NCBI RefSeq assembly: GCF_017355915.2
Contig: NZ_JAFEUV020000012.1
Location: forward strand, 90,214 to 154,213
Reading direction: 5' to 3'
Origin: Telluribacter roseus
Lineage (GTDB): Bacteria > Bacteroidota > Bacteroidia > Cytophagales > Spirosomataceae
Length of the DNA stretch: 64,000 nt
Under the pieces are notes generated by a model that saw nothing but the letters and a program-made list of their open reading frames with translations, ran no database searches and was not told the origin of the DNA. The position numbers and the translations under genes are program-made. Shown here piece by piece: positions 26,596 through 35,927 of this stretch; the first letter of the stretch is position 1, and every line of letters begins with the position of its first letter.

Positions 26596-27811
26596 AGTCC
26601 TTGTACGGATCGTATACTTCCATGCCCGCCATAGCTACTCCTACCGGTCGCAGCCGGTGCAGTACCCGAATGGTGTCACCCATGTAGCCTAATACCTCTT
26701 CCAGTTTTTTATAACACTCGGGGGCTTCGTCAGGTCCTGCTCCCCGGAGTTCTATACCGGCCTGGGTCATGTACTCCTTTACAGCAGTAAAATTGACCTT
26801 GCCCTGCGTAATAACAGTGGGTCTTTTTACTCCATTCTTGTCCCGCATCCATTTCATTTTACCGGCGGCCTGGGTACGTGACATCACCCTGCCGGCGCCG
26901 TGAACGGTGGAGTACAGCGCTTTTTTGGATTCTTCCGAATCTACCCCTTCGATAATCACGGAGGTGTCGGCCATGGTAGCTCCGATGAAGCCGAGCTGTC
27001 CCGGAAAAGCAGGGGTACAGCCCTTGCGTACGACCCAGTAGGTCTCACCAAAGTGCTCCTCTTTCCAGGCAAAGTTGTGGTGGTTATGTACCGAGAAGGT
27101 TACCTCCGGATGGTCCAGGATTTCCAGTACCTTATCTACCACCGCGTCGCGGCCAGCGTAGGCGTACTCTCCTGCCAGGTTCATGGCTTCAATATAGTCC
27201 TGACCAATTTCAGAGTCCAGATCAAACAGAATAGGCGGCGAATCCATGGATCCCTCCTTACCCATGTCCGTAAAAGACATACCCTGTGATAAGGCGATGA
27301 AGCCGGTAGTGGTACGATGGCCAAAGCCCCGGGATCCGAAGTGTACCCCAATCCAGAGGTACCCTTCCTCATCTTCAAACAGATCAATAAAATGATTGCC
27401 GCTGCCCACGGTACCCAGCTGGGGCTTGGCGAGGTCTTTATAGAACTTTCGCTGGGGTTTGAATTCAGCGTGCGCAATTTTTTCCAGCACCGGATGGTCT
27501 ACCGGCTCGTTGTTAGGGCGGCCCACTCCGAAGGATATACGCCGGAAGATTTCGTCCATTACCCTGGGTATCTTTATATCCTTTACCTGCAGATTAGTAC
27601 GGACGGCTTTATTGCCACAGGCTATATCAAACCCTACTCCCGAGAGCGAGATTTTATTTTTATAGGCCACAGCTCCACCGATGGGGTGTCCGTAGCCATA
27701 GTGGGCGTCGGCAGTCAGTACGCCTATATCTTCATCCGAAAGGCAGTTTTGGATCTGCCGGATGGAATTTTCATCAATGATTTCTTTCCCAAATATGGTC
27801 AGGTTCTTCAT
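26594..27811 (-). CDS. rtcB: RtcB-family RNA ligase
   Basis: GTP-dependent RNA ligase/repair enzyme joining 2',3'-cyclic phosphate or 3'-phosphate ends to 5'-OH ends. All metal- and GMP-binding motifs are present: GVGFDIACGN (Asp and Cys ligands), GSGNHFID, VHFGSRGFGH, SVHNHHNFAW and STVHGAGRVMSR with the guanylylated histidine. I start at the ATG at 27811, giving 405 residues; the TTG at 27832 adds seven residues with no support. No release-factor homologue (PrfH) or archease lies next to it, so it is a stand-alone RtcB. Confidence 0.92.
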   Translation of the reverse strand: MKNLTIFGKEIIDENSIRQIQNCLSDEDIGVLTADAHYGYGHPIGGAVAYKNKISLSGVGFDIACGNKAVRTNLQVKDIKIPRVMDEIFRRISFGVGRPNNEPVDHPVLEKIAHAEFKPQRKFYKDLAKPQLGTVGSGNHFIDLFEDEEGYLWIGVHFGSRGFGHRTTTGFIALSQGMSFTDMGKEGSMDSPPILFDLDSEIGQDYIEAMNLAGEYAYAGRDAVVDKVLEILDHPEVTFSVHNHHNFAWKEEHFGETYWVVRKGCTPAFPGQLGFIGATMADTSVIIEGVDSEESKKALYSTVHGAGRVMSRTQAAGKMKWMRDKNGVKRPTVITQGKVNFTAVKEYMTQAGIELRGAGPDEAPECYKKLEEVLGYMGDTIRVLHRLRPVGVAMAGMEVYDPYKD

Positions 27812-28062
27812 AAGGCGTGCGGTTAACTTCAAAGTACTACAGGTCTAAAAAAGCTGTACCTGCCGCAGCGAGTTATAACTGCCCGGATAGTCTTTGGATT
27901 GGATGAGTCGGGTGAAGCTTCTTGTCGCTCCAATATAATTCCTGTATTAAATACAGTAAATAAGGCTCATCCCTACCCTTTTTTAACTAGTGCCGATGAG
28001 AGGTACCTGGAAGTACCACTTTATTGTGCAGTAGCAACCAATTAGTTATACCTATACAACGC

Positions 28063-28953
28063 ATGAAATCAACCTCAAACCGCCGTTCCGCACTTAAGAA
28101 TATAGTGGGAGGTGCGGCCGCCCTTTCGGCACCGCTGACCCTGTCGCAAGCATTTGCTGCATCAGAAAAAGCACTTGGTCCTGAACTGAACGGCAAGATC
28201 AGACACTCCGTATGCCACTGGTGCTATAACAAAATTCCTCTGGATGAATTTTGTCGGGAAGCCAAAGCCATGGGTATCCAATCCGTAGAGCTACTGGGAC
28301 CCAATGAGTGGCCTACTCTGAAGAAGTACGGTTTGACCTGTGCACTTCCCAATGGAGCGGGTATGGGTATCACCAAAGGATTTAATGATCCGCAGTATCA
28401 CGACGAACTGGTAAAGAGTTATGAAGCCCTCTTCCCTAAACTGGTCGAAGCGGGTTATAATACAGTTATTTGTTTTTCGGGCAACCGGAACGGCATGTCT
28501 GATGAGAAGGGCCTCGAAAATGCAGCCATCGGACTGAAACGACTCATGCCTTCGGCCGAAAAGCACGGGATCACCATGATCATGGAGCTCCTTAACAGCA
28601 AGGTCAACCATGCGGACTACATGTGTGATAAGTCAGCATGGGGCGTGGAACTTTGCAAAAGAGTTGGCTCGGAACGCTTCAAGCTCCTGTACGACATTTA
28701 CCACATGCAGATCATGGAAGGTGATGTCATTGCCACCATCAAGAAGAACCACCAGTACTTTGGCCACTACCATACAGGTGGAGTACCAGGCAGGGCCGAG
28801 ATTGATGACTCGCAGGAGCTGAACTACCCTGCTATCATGAAAGCCATTGTGGATACTGGCTATAAAGGCTTTGTAGCACAGGAATTTATTCCCAAGCGGG
28901 CTGATAAACTCGCTTCGCTCAAGCAGAGCATTCAGATATGTGACGTAGCGTAA
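28063..28953 (+). CDS. Exported hydroxypyruvate isomerase-like TIM-barrel protein
   Basis: A 296-residue protein of the Hyi/OtnI branch of xylose-isomerase-like TIM barrels. The N-terminus has NRRSALKNIVGG and an alanine-rich stretch ending QAFAA, an export signal, probably Tat. The barrel shows VELLGPNEW, IMELLNSKVNH (metal Glu), LYDIYHMQIMEGD, HYHTGGVPGR and VAQEFIPK (metal Glu). Cytoplasmic family members isomerise hydroxypyruvate or 2-oxo-tetronate phosphate; export here suggests a different substrate. Start chosen at 28063 because the frame upstream is not signal-like. Ends in a hairpin. Confidence 0.82.
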   Translation: MKSTSNRRSALKNIVGGAAALSAPLTLSQAFAASEKALGPELNGKIRHSVCHWCYNKIPLDEFCREAKAMGIQSVELLGPNEWPTLKKYGLTCALPNGAGMGITKGFNDPQYHDELVKSYEALFPKLVEAGYNTVICFSGNRNGMSDEKGLENAAIGLKRLMPSAEKHGITMIMELLNSKVNHADYMCDKSAWGVELCKRVGSERFKLLYDIYHMQIMEGDVIATIKKNHQYFGHYHTGGVPGRAEIDDSQELNYPAIMKAIVDTGYKGFVAQEFIPKRADKLASLKQSIQICDVA

Positions 28954-28976
28954 TAGCCATCCGTACCAGTACCGGG

Positions 28977-29015
28977 GAGGCCTGTGTTGTTTACAACACA
29001 GGCCTCTCTGATTTC
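28977..29015 (+). terminator. Hairpin terminator between convergent genes
   Basis: GAGGCCTGTGTTGT (28977-28990) pairs perfectly with ACAACACAGGCCTC (28993-29006). The T-tract is weak, but the stem is very stable and lies between two convergent genes. Confidence 0.7.
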
Positions 29016-29043
29016 TGATGTACTGGTGAATTGTAAAATAGCT

Positions 29044-30423
29044 TCAGATAATGTACTTATCAATACTTCCTCTTTTGTCTTCCACCTTCCCCCTGGGTAA
29101 GGCCAGAGGAATTAATATGGCTCCGCAGATCATTCCATTCCACAAGGCGGCATTTTCCTCGGTACCTACTATCCAGGGGGCCGCAATCAGCCACAGGCCA
29201 AACAGCATCAGGATGAAACGCAATGGCCGGCCTACCTCGGACATGGCTATGACGGCAAAGGTAATGATGAGGGATCCGGTAATATTTTCACTGTACATAA
29301 TAGTACCCTGATACCCTAATGTACTATACGCTGACATAACCCAGCCACCCAATACCAAGGCCAGTGCCAGGTTCCAGGGTCTGAGTGTAAGGTCATGGAA
29401 CATCTCGCGACCCGTAAATTCCATTAAAGCAGCCGGTGATTTAGCTCTTTCTTCCTTACCACCCTGCATTGTACCTCCAAACCAGAAGGTAGTCCAGTAG
29501 GATGTACGATGTGCCCGCTTTTCGGCCCGCATCATCTGGATGGTCGCTACTGCTTCGTCGATGGTGAATGGTATCATTAGCATTGAAATCAGGGCGCTGG
29601 TAAGGCACAGGGTACACCAGTAGCCAACCGATACGGGTTGCAGGATCACCAGCGTGATACTCACCACTCCCAGTGGTATAATGAGTATTGCAAAAATGAT
29701 CACTACCCAGGGCATGGTGCGCCAGCGATTGATGCCTCCAGCGCAGCCAAACAGGATATCCATTACGTAGGAGAATGCTCCCAGCATGGCATCCGAAACT
29801 GGAAACGACTTGGATACTTCGGAGGTAAGTACTTTACGGGTTCCATCTCCAAAAAATGGATCCCAGACGGTAGTGATATAATCCATCTGGTAAGCACCCA
29901 TGTACCGGGCCACAAAAAAACCTACCCACGACAGGAAGATCACCGGCAGGCGCTGATTCCAGGTAGAGGGATTATAGCTCCAGCCCGGGGGTACATCTGG
30001 TCCCGGTCGCTCAAACAGCTTTAATCCCGGCTGTCCCGGTACAATAATTCCGAACACAACTACCAGAATACCCACCAGGTAGTTGTTGTGAAACCCCGCC
30101 TCTTCCTCAGCCCAGAAGATCATAGGAGCTATCAGCAGCCATACTCCCAGGAACACCAAGCTCCACTGCGCCCACAGCTTGTACGGGTTTAGAGCCAGGT
30201 AGCTAAAAACCATCAGAAAAAAGCCAGTCAGGATGTCGCTCCAGATCATGGTAGACTGCTCGTAGCCAAAGGAAGGGGGTGATGCAATCAGCCAGAACCC
30301 CAGCAGCATGGTACAGTAGTACACCCAGCCTATATTACGGTGATGTGCCTCGTGGGCATGCTGCCTATCCTGAGTGAACGTATTCTTTTCAACAAAAAAT
30401 AAATTGCTAAACTTCAGTGCCAT
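29044..30423 (-). CDS. SPW-repeat / vitamin K epoxide reductase fusion membrane protein
   Basis: A 459-residue polytopic protein with at least ten hydrophobic segments. The N-terminal part (about residues 30-130) and the C-terminal part (about 365-450) resemble SPW repeats, with paired helices and segments such as LLGFWLIASPPS and LFGLWLIAAPWI. Between them lies a VKOR-like domain holding SDAMLGAFSY, NRWRTMPW and the redox pair Cys-x-x-Cys in GYWCTLCL. VKOR proteins reoxidise DsbA-type thiol oxidases using quinone. Only one CxxC is obvious, plus a single FGCAGG cysteine. The ATG at 30423 is chosen over a TTG at 30450. Single gene; role in envelope redox is inferred. Confidence 0.78.
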   Translation of the reverse strand: MALKFSNLFFVEKNTFTQDRQHAHEAHHRNIGWVYYCTMLLGFWLIASPPSFGYEQSTMIWSDILTGFFLMVFSYLALNPYKLWAQWSLVFLGVWLLIAPMIFWAEEEAGFHNNYLVGILVVVFGIIVPGQPGLKLFERPGPDVPPGWSYNPSTWNQRLPVIFLSWVGFFVARYMGAYQMDYITTVWDPFFGDGTRKVLTSEVSKSFPVSDAMLGAFSYVMDILFGCAGGINRWRTMPWVVIIFAILIIPLGVVSITLVILQPVSVGYWCTLCLTSALISMLMIPFTIDEAVATIQMMRAEKRAHRTSYWTTFWFGGTMQGGKEERAKSPAALMEFTGREMFHDLTLRPWNLALALVLGGWVMSAYSTLGYQGTIMYSENITGSLIITFAVIAMSEVGRPLRFILMLFGLWLIAAPWIVGTEENAALWNGMICGAILIPLALPRGKVEDKRGSIDKYII

Positions 30424-31021
30424 AGGGTATATGGTTTGGTGCAACAGCAAGTACTTGTATCTGGCTCTACAGGAGCTTCTCCCTAACCACTTCCCACTCT
30501 GGCCACCTGAGGGAGCTACTGACTTATTAACAGCTCTTTAGGCTTTATGTTTATAGGGTCTTGCTGTTTTCCACCGGCTACAATTAAAGAAGGTCGGGAA
30601 AGATGTTTGGAGAGCGACGGATGCGAAATACCTGAATAGTTAAGCGTTTTCCAGATATCACTTCTACCTAAGTTATCACGTTTTTGGGGCTATTATTTAC
30701 CAGATCGGGTATTACCGGAGCTACTGTTAATCTGGCAGGATGATCCGTTTACTATTAACTGCTACTAGTCTTAGTCAAATAGATCAATAAGTTTTATGGT
30801 ACAGGACAATTGATAAGAGGAAGTGGCCAGGTAGTCAGGCATTGAGTATATAAAGTACATGAGATACGTAGCAGGTTTAGATTGGAAGAGAAGCCGCTTC
30901 GAACCAATTAGAAAACGGATAGTTTGGTAAGTAACAATGGCAGGGCGGCCCTCTCCTCTGCTACTATATTATAAATTCAGTTGATCCACATCGATTCCTG
31001 ATTTACCTAACTCCACACCTT
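30424..31021. other. Non-coding divergent region
   Basis: A 598-base gap between divergent genes (SPW-VKOR and sterol-desaturase-like). I find no credible coding frame, tRNA or strong repeat. It presumably holds both promoters. Confidence 0.4.
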
Positions 31022-31870
31022 ATGAGAAAAAGCAACAGTGAACAGATCAGGAAACTTTTTGATTTCGGAGGGGCACCGATACTGGCAATTGGTGTCATAG
31101 GGCTTTTTTATACTGAAAAGCGGTACGCGCTGCGCAAGCGGAAGGACTCTGTCTGGCAGAGGTTGAAAACCAACGCCATGGTGTCGTCCACGGCAGTAGC
31201 TACTCTTCGTCTGTCGTTGATACCGGCGCTGGTCAGGGCGGCTACCTGGGCCCAGAAGTACCAGGTAGGGGTGCTCCAGGTACTTCGCCTGCCTTCACCG
31301 CTTAGCTCTATCCTAAGCTTCTTGCTGCTGGATTACGGGAGCTACCGCTGGCACAAACTCAATCATCGGCTGCCGTTTCTCTGGCGGTTTCACCAGGTAC
31401 ACCACGCCGATCTGGATCTGGATGTAACTACCGCTCTGCGATTTCATTTTGGGGAGGTACTAATCTCGGTACTGTACCGGGGAGGATGGGCGCTCCTGGT
31501 AGGTGCTACGCCCCGGCAGGTACTAGTGTATGAAGTCATCTTCGAGGGAGCTACCAACTTCCACCATACCAACCTGAAGCTACCGGAAAAGGTAGATCGT
31601 AGCCTGACCAATTTCATTGTGACGCCCCGCATGCATGGTATTCACCATTCGGTAGTAAGGCAAGAAACCGACAGCAACTACAGCGTGGTCTGTACGCTTT
31701 GGGACCGTCTGCACGGCACACTGCGGCTCGACATCCCCCAGGAGCAGATCAACATAGGTGTACCCTACATCAGAAAGCATACTGACGCTAAAGAGCTGAT
31801 GGTAATGCCCCTCCGGCCCCTGGCTGAGTGGACTTTCCCGGATGGACAGGTACCAGTGCGGGTGCTTTAG
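31022..31870 (+). CDS. Sterol desaturase / fatty acid hydroxylase family protein
   Basis: A 282-residue membrane-bound di-iron oxygenase. The histidine boxes are all present: HKLNH, HQVHH, NFHHTN and HGIHH, spaced as in the family. About three to four hydrophobic segments precede and separate them. Such enzymes hydroxylate or desaturate lipids, including fatty acids, carotenoids or hopanoid-like chains. It is a single gene ahead of an exported Gfo/Idh protein with about 170 bases between, so no operon is implied. A second family member lies at 40571-41506. Substrate unknown. Confidence 0.85.
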   Translation: MRKSNSEQIRKLFDFGGAPILAIGVIGLFYTEKRYALRKRKDSVWQRLKTNAMVSSTAVATLRLSLIPALVRAATWAQKYQVGVLQVLRLPSPLSSILSFLLLDYGSYRWHKLNHRLPFLWRFHQVHHADLDLDVTTALRFHFGEVLISVLYRGGWALLVGATPRQVLVYEVIFEGATNFHHTNLKLPEKVDRSLTNFIVTPRMHGIHHSVVRQETDSNYSVVCTLWDRLHGTLRLDIPQEQINIGVPYIRKHTDAKELMVMPLRPLAEWTFPDGQVPVRVL

Positions 31871-32043
31871 GGCAAGATTGGTGTAATTACCCCGATAAGG
31901 AAATAAAGAGCCATTACTTTAATGGGGCTTCGCAACTCCGAATCATACCTGTTTGTGCTGTTCACGAAAAACATTAATGTATCTAAAAGGTTACAAATCA
32001 GCAGTAAGGGACTATTGTATTCAAGGTTACAACATGTACAAAT

Positions 32044-33243
32044 ATGAGTTCAGATCAACATCGTTTTTCGCGTCGGGAGGTACTTGGGCAGTTAGGAATG
32101 GCCTCGCTGACACTCCCGGGTTTGACTACACTTATGGGATTGAGGACATACAGTAGTTCATCGGGCGAGCTAATGGCGGCACTCGATCAGGACTCAATTT
32201 ATGGAATGGGAACGGAGCGAAAACTAGGCGTCGCGCTGGTAGGCCTTGGCAAGTACAGTGAAGAACAACTGGGGCCGGCACTGGAGAAAACCAGCCTTTG
32301 TCAGTTGACAGGTATTGTTACGGGTACTCCCGATAAAGCCAAAAAGTGGAAAAAGAAGTATAACATTCCCGACAAGAACGTCTATAACTACCAAACGTTC
32401 GACCAGATTGCGGATAATCCGGCTATTGATATTGTGTATATAGTACTGCCTAACACCATGCATGCAGAGTACAGCATCCGGGCGGCGCAGGCGGGTAAGC
32501 ATGTCATCTGCGAGAAGCCCATGGCCATGACAGCGGCGGAATGCCAGCAGATGATTAATGCCAGCAATAAAGCAGGTAAAAAGCTCTCCATAGGGTACAG
32601 GCTCCACTTTGAGCCGCATCACCACGAGCTGATGCGATTAGGCCAGAATGAGGTAATGGGGAAGGTAAACCGGATAGTCGCCGATAACGGGCAAAAGCAA
32701 AGCAATGATACCCCCTGGCGGCTGGGTGGCGGCGTTGGCGGGGGCGGACCTCTGCGAGATGTAGGCGTCTACTGTATACAGGGAGCTATATACACAAAAG
32801 GCGAGGTGCCAATAGCCGTAACCGCCAAGTACCATCCCGTTACTGATCCGAAGAAGTTTGACAAGGTAGAGGAAGGTATGGATTTCCAACTACACTTTGC
32901 GGATGGTACGGTAGCCGAGTGTAAAACCAGCTACAACGATAAATACAACAAGCTGCGGGGCGAAGCGGCCAACGGATGGTTTGAACTATCGCCTGCCTAT
33001 GCCTATGATGGATTGAAAGGAGCAACCAGCCAGGGTAAAATGAACATCGAGAACGTACCTCAGCAGGCCCGGCAGATGGATGCTTTTGCTGATTGCATCC
33101 TCAACAACAAGGCTACATCCGTTCCCGGTGAAATGGGTATGCGGGATGTGCAGATTATCGAAGCCGTATTTAGGGCAGCCCAAACGGGAAACAAAGTATC
33201 CACCAGGGAGGTGGTACAGGTTTTGGATGCAGTTAAAAAGTAA
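32044..33243 (+). CDS. Exported Gfo/Idh/MocA oxidoreductase (glucose-fructose oxidoreductase-like)
   Basis: A 399-residue NAD(P)-dependent sugar oxidoreductase. The N-terminus FSRREVLGQLGMASL is a twin-arginine-like export signal. The Rossmann site is VALVGLGKYSE at about 63-73, and the EKP catalytic-lysine motif is at 157-159 (CEKPMAMT). The C-terminal domain has GGPLRDVGVYCIQ, the substrate-binding region of GFOR-like proteins. Export via Tat with bound cofactor fits GFOR of Zymomonas. It precedes an MRJP-like gene by 71 bases. Substrate sugar is unknown. Confidence 0.85.
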   Translation: MSSDQHRFSRREVLGQLGMASLTLPGLTTLMGLRTYSSSSGELMAALDQDSIYGMGTERKLGVALVGLGKYSEEQLGPALEKTSLCQLTGIVTGTPDKAKKWKKKYNIPDKNVYNYQTFDQIADNPAIDIVYIVLPNTMHAEYSIRAAQAGKHVICEKPMAMTAAECQQMINASNKAGKKLSIGYRLHFEPHHHELMRLGQNEVMGKVNRIVADNGQKQSNDTPWRLGGGVGGGGPLRDVGVYCIQGAIYTKGEVPIAVTAKYHPVTDPKKFDKVEEGMDFQLHFADGTVAECKTSYNDKYNKLRGEAANGWFELSPAYAYDGLKGATSQGKMNIENVPQQARQMDAFADCILNNKATSVPGEMGMRDVQIIEAVFRAAQTGNKVSTREVVQVLDAVKK

Positions 33244-33314
33244 CAGCAAGTCTCAGCTATTTTTGAGATATATCCTTAAAAACTAAATGTACATATCCAC
33301 ATAAGATAACTAGT

Positions 33315-34334
33315 ATGGAAGAACAAACCGGAACACATCAACTGACTAAAGTAGCTTCATTTAAAGGAGTACAGGTAACGGGAGTGACCATGAGCGAAGG
33401 CGGACGACTATTTGCCTGCTTTCCGAGATGGCGGGAGGGGGTACCCTTTTCGGTGGTTGAAGTGGACGAGGAGGGTAAATACACCCCCTATCCCGACGAG
33501 TCGTGGAACCAGTGGCTGGGAACACCGCAGGACAACAAATTTACATGTGTACAGGCAGTATTCGCCCACGGTAATTCCCTATTTGTGCTCGACCCGTCCA
33601 GTCCCGAGATGAAGGGTGTCGTAGGTAATCCGACGCTCTATGAGTTTGACCTGACCACGGATCTACTGAAGAACAAATGGGTTTTTGACCGGAAGATCGC
33701 TCCCGAACAGTCCTACCTGAATGACCTCCGCATTGACGAGGAATATAATAGGATATACATCACCGAGTCAGGTACCGGCGCCATCATATTGCTGGATATG
33801 GAGCTGGGTGTTCCGAGACGGCTGCTGGATAAACACCCGTCCACCAAGGCCGAAGATATATACCTGACGGTGGAGGGCGAGAAGTGGCTCCGTGATGGAG
33901 AACAGCCACAGTTTCATGCCGATGGCATTGCACTTTCACCGGACAGGGCATTTTTGTACTACCATGCGCTGACGGGTTACCACCTCTACCGCGTATCGAC
34001 CGACATCCTCACCAGTGAAATCATTGATGAGGAAAAACTTGAGCAGCAGGTAGAGAATCTGGGCAAAACACCGGCTCCGGACGGAATGATCTTTGATCAG
34101 AACGAAAACCTGTACATGGCAGATCTGGAAAATAACGCCGTGGTGTACCGAACACCGGAGGGAGATATCAAGACACTCGTACAGGATGAGCAGATCAAGT
34201 GGGCGGATACCTTTACCCTGGATGGCCGGGGCAACCTGCTTTTTACCACTTCACGTATCCACGAAGCCGTAGGCGATATATCGGATATGGAATTCTGTAT
34301 ATATAGTGTTCCTCTCGTGGGGCAAAACGCTTAA
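33315..34334 (+). CDS. Major royal jelly/yellow-like beta-propeller protein
   Basis: A 339-residue protein of the MRJP/yellow family, often annotated as L-dopachrome tautomerase-related. Family marks are GGRLFACFPRW, SYLNDLRIDEEYNRIYITESG, and HADGIALSPDRAFLYYHALTG (shown here in part), with APDGMIFDQNENLYMADLEN towards the C-terminus. No signal peptide is visible, so it is probably cytoplasmic, unlike many relatives. It lies between the exported Gfo/Idh gene and the Mo-hydroxylase operon, all on one strand. Function unknown; a lactonase- or tautomerase-like role is possible. Confidence 0.8.
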   Translation: MEEQTGTHQLTKVASFKGVQVTGVTMSEGGRLFACFPRWREGVPFSVVEVDEEGKYTPYPDESWNQWLGTPQDNKFTCVQAVFAHGNSLFVLDPSSPEMKGVVGNPTLYEFDLTTDLLKNKWVFDRKIAPEQSYLNDLRIDEEYNRIYITESGTGAIILLDMELGVPRRLLDKHPSTKAEDIYLTVEGEKWLRDGEQPQFHADGIALSPDRAFLYYHALTGYHLYRVSTDILTSEIIDEEKLEQQVENLGKTPAPDGMIFDQNENLYMADLENNAVVYRTPEGDIKTLVQDEQIKWADTFTLDGRGNLLFTTSRIHEAVGDISDMEFCIYSVPLVGQNA

Positions 34335-34365
34335 TTCACAGCAATAGATACATCTGGTAAATCTA

Positions 34366-34392
34366 AGCCGGGATGGCACCGCTATCCCGGCT
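34366..34392 (+). terminator. Hairpin between the MRJP-like gene and the Mo-hydroxylase operon
   Basis: AGCCGGGAT (34366-34374) pairs perfectly with ATCCCGGCT (34384-34392). There is no following T-run, so it may be a weak terminator or an mRNA-stabilising hairpin. Confidence 0.5.
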
Positions 34393-34422
34393 CTATCCTC
34401 ATTACCCCATCCGCTTGAACTT

Positions 34423-34926
34423 ATGCAAGAAAAAGCCTTATCCCCCACGGTATCCACCGAGATAATAACTTTAACCATTAATGGTACCAGTAAGCAGTTA
34501 GAGGTCGAAGTGTGGACCTCCCTGCTGGATCTGCTACGGGAACCCCTTGACCTGACCGGCACCAAAAAAGGGTGCGACCATGGTCAGTGTGGTGCCTGTA
34601 CCATTCTGCTGGACGGAAAACGCATCAATTCGTGTCTGACCCTGGCGGTCATGCACGATGGCTCCGAACTGACAACCATTGAAGGCTTGGCTCAGGATGG
34701 CGAATTGCATCCGGTGCAGCAGGCTTTTATAGACCACGATGCTTTTCAGTGCGGCTATTGTACTCCCGGACAGATATGCTCCACCATCGGCCTGATCAAC
34801 GAGGGGAAAGCGAAAACCCTTGATGATATCCGCGACCTGATGAGTGGCAATATCTGCCGCTGTGGAGCCTATACCAATATTGTGAAAGTAGTACAGGAAG
34901 CCCTTGAACGAAACCATAAAGCATGA
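34423..34926 (+). CDS. paoA: Mo-hydroxylase [2Fe-2S] subunit (PaoA/YagT-like)
   Basis: A 167-residue small subunit of a xanthine-oxidase-family aldehyde oxidoreductase. The plant-type [2Fe-2S] cluster cysteines are in CDHGQCGACT with a further Cys in INSC, and the second cluster uses CGYCTPG and CRCG. Unlike E. coli PaoA there is no Tat signal; residues 1-15 are polar, so the complex should be cytoplasmic. Its stop overlaps the next gene's start by four bases (ATGA). It passes electrons between the Mo and FAD subunits. Confidence 0.9.
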   Translation: MQEKALSPTVSTEIITLTINGTSKQLEVEVWTSLLDLLREPLDLTGTKKGCDHGQCGACTILLDGKRINSCLTLAVMHDGSELTTIEGLAQDGELHPVQQAFIDHDAFQCGYCTPGQICSTIGLINEGKAKTLDDIRDLMSGNICRCGAYTNIVKVVQEALERNHKA

Positions 34927-35927
34927 AGCCATTTACCTATACCCGGGCTGATGATGTCACATCAGCCGTAAGTGAAGTAAGCCGACAGGAGGGAGCCAAG
35001 GTCATAGCGGGGGGCACCAACCTCCTGGACCTCATGAAGATCGATGTGATGCAGCCCCGACACCTCGTCGACATTACCCGACTGGCTCTTACTACCATCG
35101 AAAAGACCGCCGAAGGAGGCCTCCTGCTGGGGGCGCTGGCAACCAACGCCGATACAGCCTACCATGAGCAGGTAGAGCAGCGGTACCCGCTGCTTTCGCA
35201 TGCTATACTGGCCGGTGCTACGGCGCAGTTGCGTAATAAGGCTACCGACGCGGGCAACCTCCTGCAGCGAACCCGCTGCTACTACTTTTACGATACCCAC
35301 ACGGCCTGCAACAAGCGTGAGCCCGGCACCGGCTGCTCTGCTATCCATGGCTACAACCGCAATCACGCTATTCTGGGGCACAGCGAACACTGCATCGCTA
35401 CCCATCCGTCGGATATGGCAGTAGCCCTGGCAGCCCTGGAGGCGCGCATTCACGTAACCGGCCCGCAGGGCGAGCGTACCATACCCATCGCTGATTTTCA
35501 TCGCCTGCCGGGTGATACTCCCGAAAAGGACACCAATCTGGCCGATGATGAAATCATCACGGCCATCGAATTGTCTCCCAAAGGATTTGCCCGGCACTAC
35601 ACCTACCTGAAAAACCGGGATCGGGCTTCCTACGCGTTTGCGCTGGTTTCGGTAGCAGTTGGTCTTGATATGGAGGGTGATACTATTCAGGAAGCCCGCA
35701 TTGCTCTGGGGGGAGTGGCTCATAAGCCCTGGCGTAACCCGGAAGCAGAAGCCTTGCTGACTGGGAAAAAGGCCAGCCGGGAAAACTTCCAACCCGTGGC
35801 CGATGCCTATGTACATGGGGCCAAAGGCTTCGAACACAATAGCTTTAAGATAGAACTGGCGCGTCGCTCCATAGTACGAGCTTTAATGCAGGCCGCTCAT
35901 GTAGACCAAAACAGCAATGGCAACTAA
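34923..35927 (+). CDS. paoB: Mo-hydroxylase FAD subunit (PaoB/YagS-like)
   Basis: A 334-residue FAD-binding subunit of the xanthine-oxidase family. The FAD pyrophosphate loop VIAGGTNLLDLMK is near residues 27-39. A cysteine-bearing insertion between about residues 120 and 160 (RTRCYYF, TACNKREPG, TGCSAIHG, SEHCIATHPS) matches the extra [4Fe-4S] cluster site known for E. coli PaoB. It overlaps the upstream gene by four bases and the downstream gene by eleven. Electron acceptor may be ferredoxin or oxygen; not visible. Confidence 0.9.
   Translation: MKPFTYTRADDVTSAVSEVSRQEGAKVIAGGTNLLDLMKIDVMQPRHLVDITRLALTTIEKTAEGGLLLGALATNADTAYHEQVEQRYPLLSHAILAGATAQLRNKATDAGNLLQRTRCYYFYDTHTACNKREPGTGCSAIHGYNRNHAILGHSEHCIATHPSDMAVALAALEARIHVTGPQGERTIPIADFHRLPGDTPEKDTNLADDEIITAIELSPKGFARHYTYLKNRDRASYAFALVSVAVGLDMEGDTIQEARIALGGVAHKPWRNPEAEALLTGKKASRENFQPVADAYVHGAKGFEHNSFKIELARRSIVRALMQAAHVDQNSNGN

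Noticed and set aside
26594-27811. RtcB as part of an RNA-repair/release-factor system
   Set aside because: No PrfH, archease or RtcA gene lies next to it; it looks like a stand-alone housekeeping-type copy.
30860-30930. TTCGAACC-like T-arm in the gap near 30895-30905
   Set aside because: No acceptor, D or anticodon stems could be formed around it, so not a tRNA.
34962-35837. 291-codon antisense frame over paoB
   Set aside because: Shadow of a strongly supported gene on the other strand; no family-like sequence.
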